From NCBI GenBank assembly GCA_903921785.1, contig CAIXRH010000328.1, positions 1 to 40,373 of the forward strand: a DNA stretch of 40,373 bases, given 5' to 3'. Source of the stretch: an uncultured Pseudomonadota bacterium. Lineage in GTDB: Bacteria; Myxococcota_A; UBA796; SXON01. Below are positions 39,653-40,373 of the stretch, piece by piece. Made by a program: the position numbers and the translations under genes. The notes below the pieces were generated by a model, which had not been told where the DNA came from, searched no databases, and saw only the letters and a program-made list of their open reading frames with translations. Every line of letters starts with the position of its first letter. Positions within the stretch are counted from its first letter, which is position 1.

Positions 39653-39748
39653 ATGAACATCACGGTGCAACGCCATGTTCATCGTGAACATGAACATGAA
39701 CTTGCGTGTCTTTTGTGCGGCGTGGACCGTCGGGCGCGGCGGACATAG
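39653..39748 (+). CDS. Possible 31-residue CxxC microprotein
   Basis: ATG at 39653, stop at 39746-39748, nine bases before the next ATG. The peptide is His/Glu/Arg-rich with C-L-L-C near the end (R-H-V-H-R-E-H-E-H-E-L-A-C-L-L-C-G-V-D), which could bind one zinc ion in a dimer. The His/Glu run is encoded by the palindrome and GAACAT repeats at 39674-39698, so it may be a by-product of a DNA site. No clear Shine-Dalgarno sequence. Upstream of, and possibly coupled with, the partial gene at 39758. Confidence 0.3.
   Translation: MNITVQRHVHREHEHELACLLCGVDRRARRT
39674..39692. promoter_or_regulatory. 19-bp palindrome, candidate operator
   Basis: CATGTTCA-TCG-TGAACATG is a perfect 8-bp dyad with a 3-base centre, followed at once by further GAAC repeats (spacing 6). 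It is 66 bases before the ATG at 39758 and 278 bases upstream of the divergent 88-aa gene. AT content is well above the surroundings. The GTTC/GAAC halves recall LexA-type or phage repressor sites but match no LexA consensus that I can state exactly. Confidence 0.55.
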
Positions 39749-39757
39749 GGACCGTCC

Positions 39758-40373
39758 ATGCCCCACTCTTCAAATGGTCGCCTGTTCGTCGAGCCCGTCC
39801 GCGTTGACTCGCGCGGGAGGCTGTGGTGGTCCAGCCTCGACCCCGCCGTGCGCGAGGAGCGCGTCCGCGTGATCGACCGCCCCGAGGGGGGGCGGATCGT
39901 TCGCCGCATCGTCATCCCCGCGCCGGGCTTCCTGCCCGAGGACATTCAGGTCGACCCGGCAGACGAGGCGGTACTTGTGGTGCCGCGGGAAGCGCGACGG
40001 CGGGCCGAGGTGGCGGCGATGGTGCATGCTCTCCGCTCGCTCGCGCGTAGGACCTCGGTGGGGACCGCGATGGAGGCCGGCGAGATTGGACCGGGCCGCG
40101 CGCTCACCATGCCCTCGGCTCGCCCGCTCACGAGCTGGGGCGACGTGGCCGCCGCGATCGGCATCTCCGAGGACACGTTGGCCCGGCGGCGGCGACGCTG
40201 GAACGTGGGGCGCGGGCGACCAAACTTCGATGACGTGGAGGCGGCTCGCGTTTGGTACCGGCGACTCGAGTGCCCGCCGCCGGTCGTGGAGCCGCCTGTC
40301 CGGCGGGCACCCCCGGCGCCCGCCACCCGCGCGAGCAGCGGAGCCAGCCAGGGGCTCACCCTCGCGGAGCTCC
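39758..40373 (+). CDS. Helix-turn-helix protein, 3' end outside the window
   Basis: At least 205 residues from the ATG at 39758; the frame stays open to the right edge. After a strand-rich first 80 residues (R-L-W-W-S-S-L-D-P, R-I-V-R-R-I-V-I-P) a MerR/terminase-small-subunit-like motif appears at about 125-170: T-S-W-G-D-V-A-A-A-I-G-I-S-E-D-T-L-A-R-R, then G-R-G-R-P-N-F and V-W-Y-R-R-L. This winged helix is typical of Nu1-like packaging proteins and of small phage or mobile-element regulators. A Pro/Ala-rich linker follows, so another domain probably lies beyond the edge. The candidate operator is just upstream. Confidence 0.75.
   Translation, partial: MPHSSNGRLFVEPVRVDSRGRLWWSSLDPAVREERVRVIDRPEGGRIVRRIVIPAPGFLPEDIQVDPADEAVLVVPREARRRAEVAAMVHALRSLARRTSVGTAMEAGEIGPGRALTMPSARPLTSWGDVAAAIGISEDTLARRRRRWNVGRGRPNFDDVEAARVWYRRLECPPPVVEPPVRRAPPAPATRASSGASQGLTLAEL

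Noticed and set aside
39406-39663. 85-codon minus-strand frame before the 88-aa gene
   Set aside because: Arg-rich first half and no ribosome-binding site; only the second half looks protein-like. Kept as a note in the gap entry.
1-40373. tRNA, rRNA, tmRNA or CRISPR array
   Set aside because: I looked for tRNA T-loop words (GTTCGA/GTTCAA with matching stems), 16S-like motifs and regularly spaced short repeats and found none that hold up; the 156-bp units are contiguous, with no spacers.

Overview
The window is a GC-rich (visibly about 70%) chromosomal segment that looks like an uncultured Myxococcota (delta-proteobacterial) genome. The clues are many small lipoproteins whose acylated Cys is followed by an Asp/Thr-rich linker, lipoprotein beta-propellers with repeated W-G/D-x-W-x-V-G motifs, a Cys-rich lipoprotein of a type common in that phylum, and a FIST/hybrid-kinase pair. 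I see no rRNA, tRNA or CRISPR array. The taxonomic call is an inference from gene style, not from a marker gene.

Positions 1-9.1 kb are a mixed set of housekeeping and signalling genes: a partial unknown gene, a PQQ-like propeller protein, an unknown 258-aa protein, an XRE-cupin regulator overlapping xseA (exonuclease VII large subunit) and a metallophosphoesterase, then a convergent FIST sensor plus hybrid histidine kinase pair. Positions 9.1-17.3 kb hold small exported proteins, a lamin-tail lipoprotein, a B12-type radical SAM enzyme, a coupled GT2 / GT-C glycosyltransferase pair, and a membrane-anchored M16 peptidase.

Positions 17.4-28.4 kb are the most coherent block. A TonB-dependent receptor that carries its own TonB C-terminal domain is translationally coupled to a lipoprotein (plus strand). 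It faces a five-gene minus-strand run (26601 to 20904) in which every product has a lipobox: beta-propeller, tetraheme double di-heme-oxidoreductase fusion, pentaheme cytochrome c, metzincin-type protease and Cys-rich protein. The first three junctions overlap by 1-4 bases. I infer a surface or periplasmic redox module. A DUF4097-like lipoprotein and an SGNH-like protein follow.

Positions 28.4-30.5 kb are gene-poor and repeat-rich: a 156-bp tandem array of 2.8 copies, a small secreted peptide gene, an apparent frameshifted gene, a 207-bp MITE-like inverted-repeat element, and dispersed repeats shared with the 15.8 kb gap.

Positions 30.5-39.4 kb form a minus-strand DNA-repair-like or defence-like operon: a small unknown protein, YhaO (Mre11-like nuclease), YhaN (Rad50/SMC-like ATPase with a C-terminal winged helix) and a helicase-IV-like UvrD-family helicase with three zinc ribbons. 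The window ends in a partial gene with a Nu1/MerR-like helix-turn-helix, possibly phage-derived, preceded by a palindrome and a tiny CxxC reading frame.
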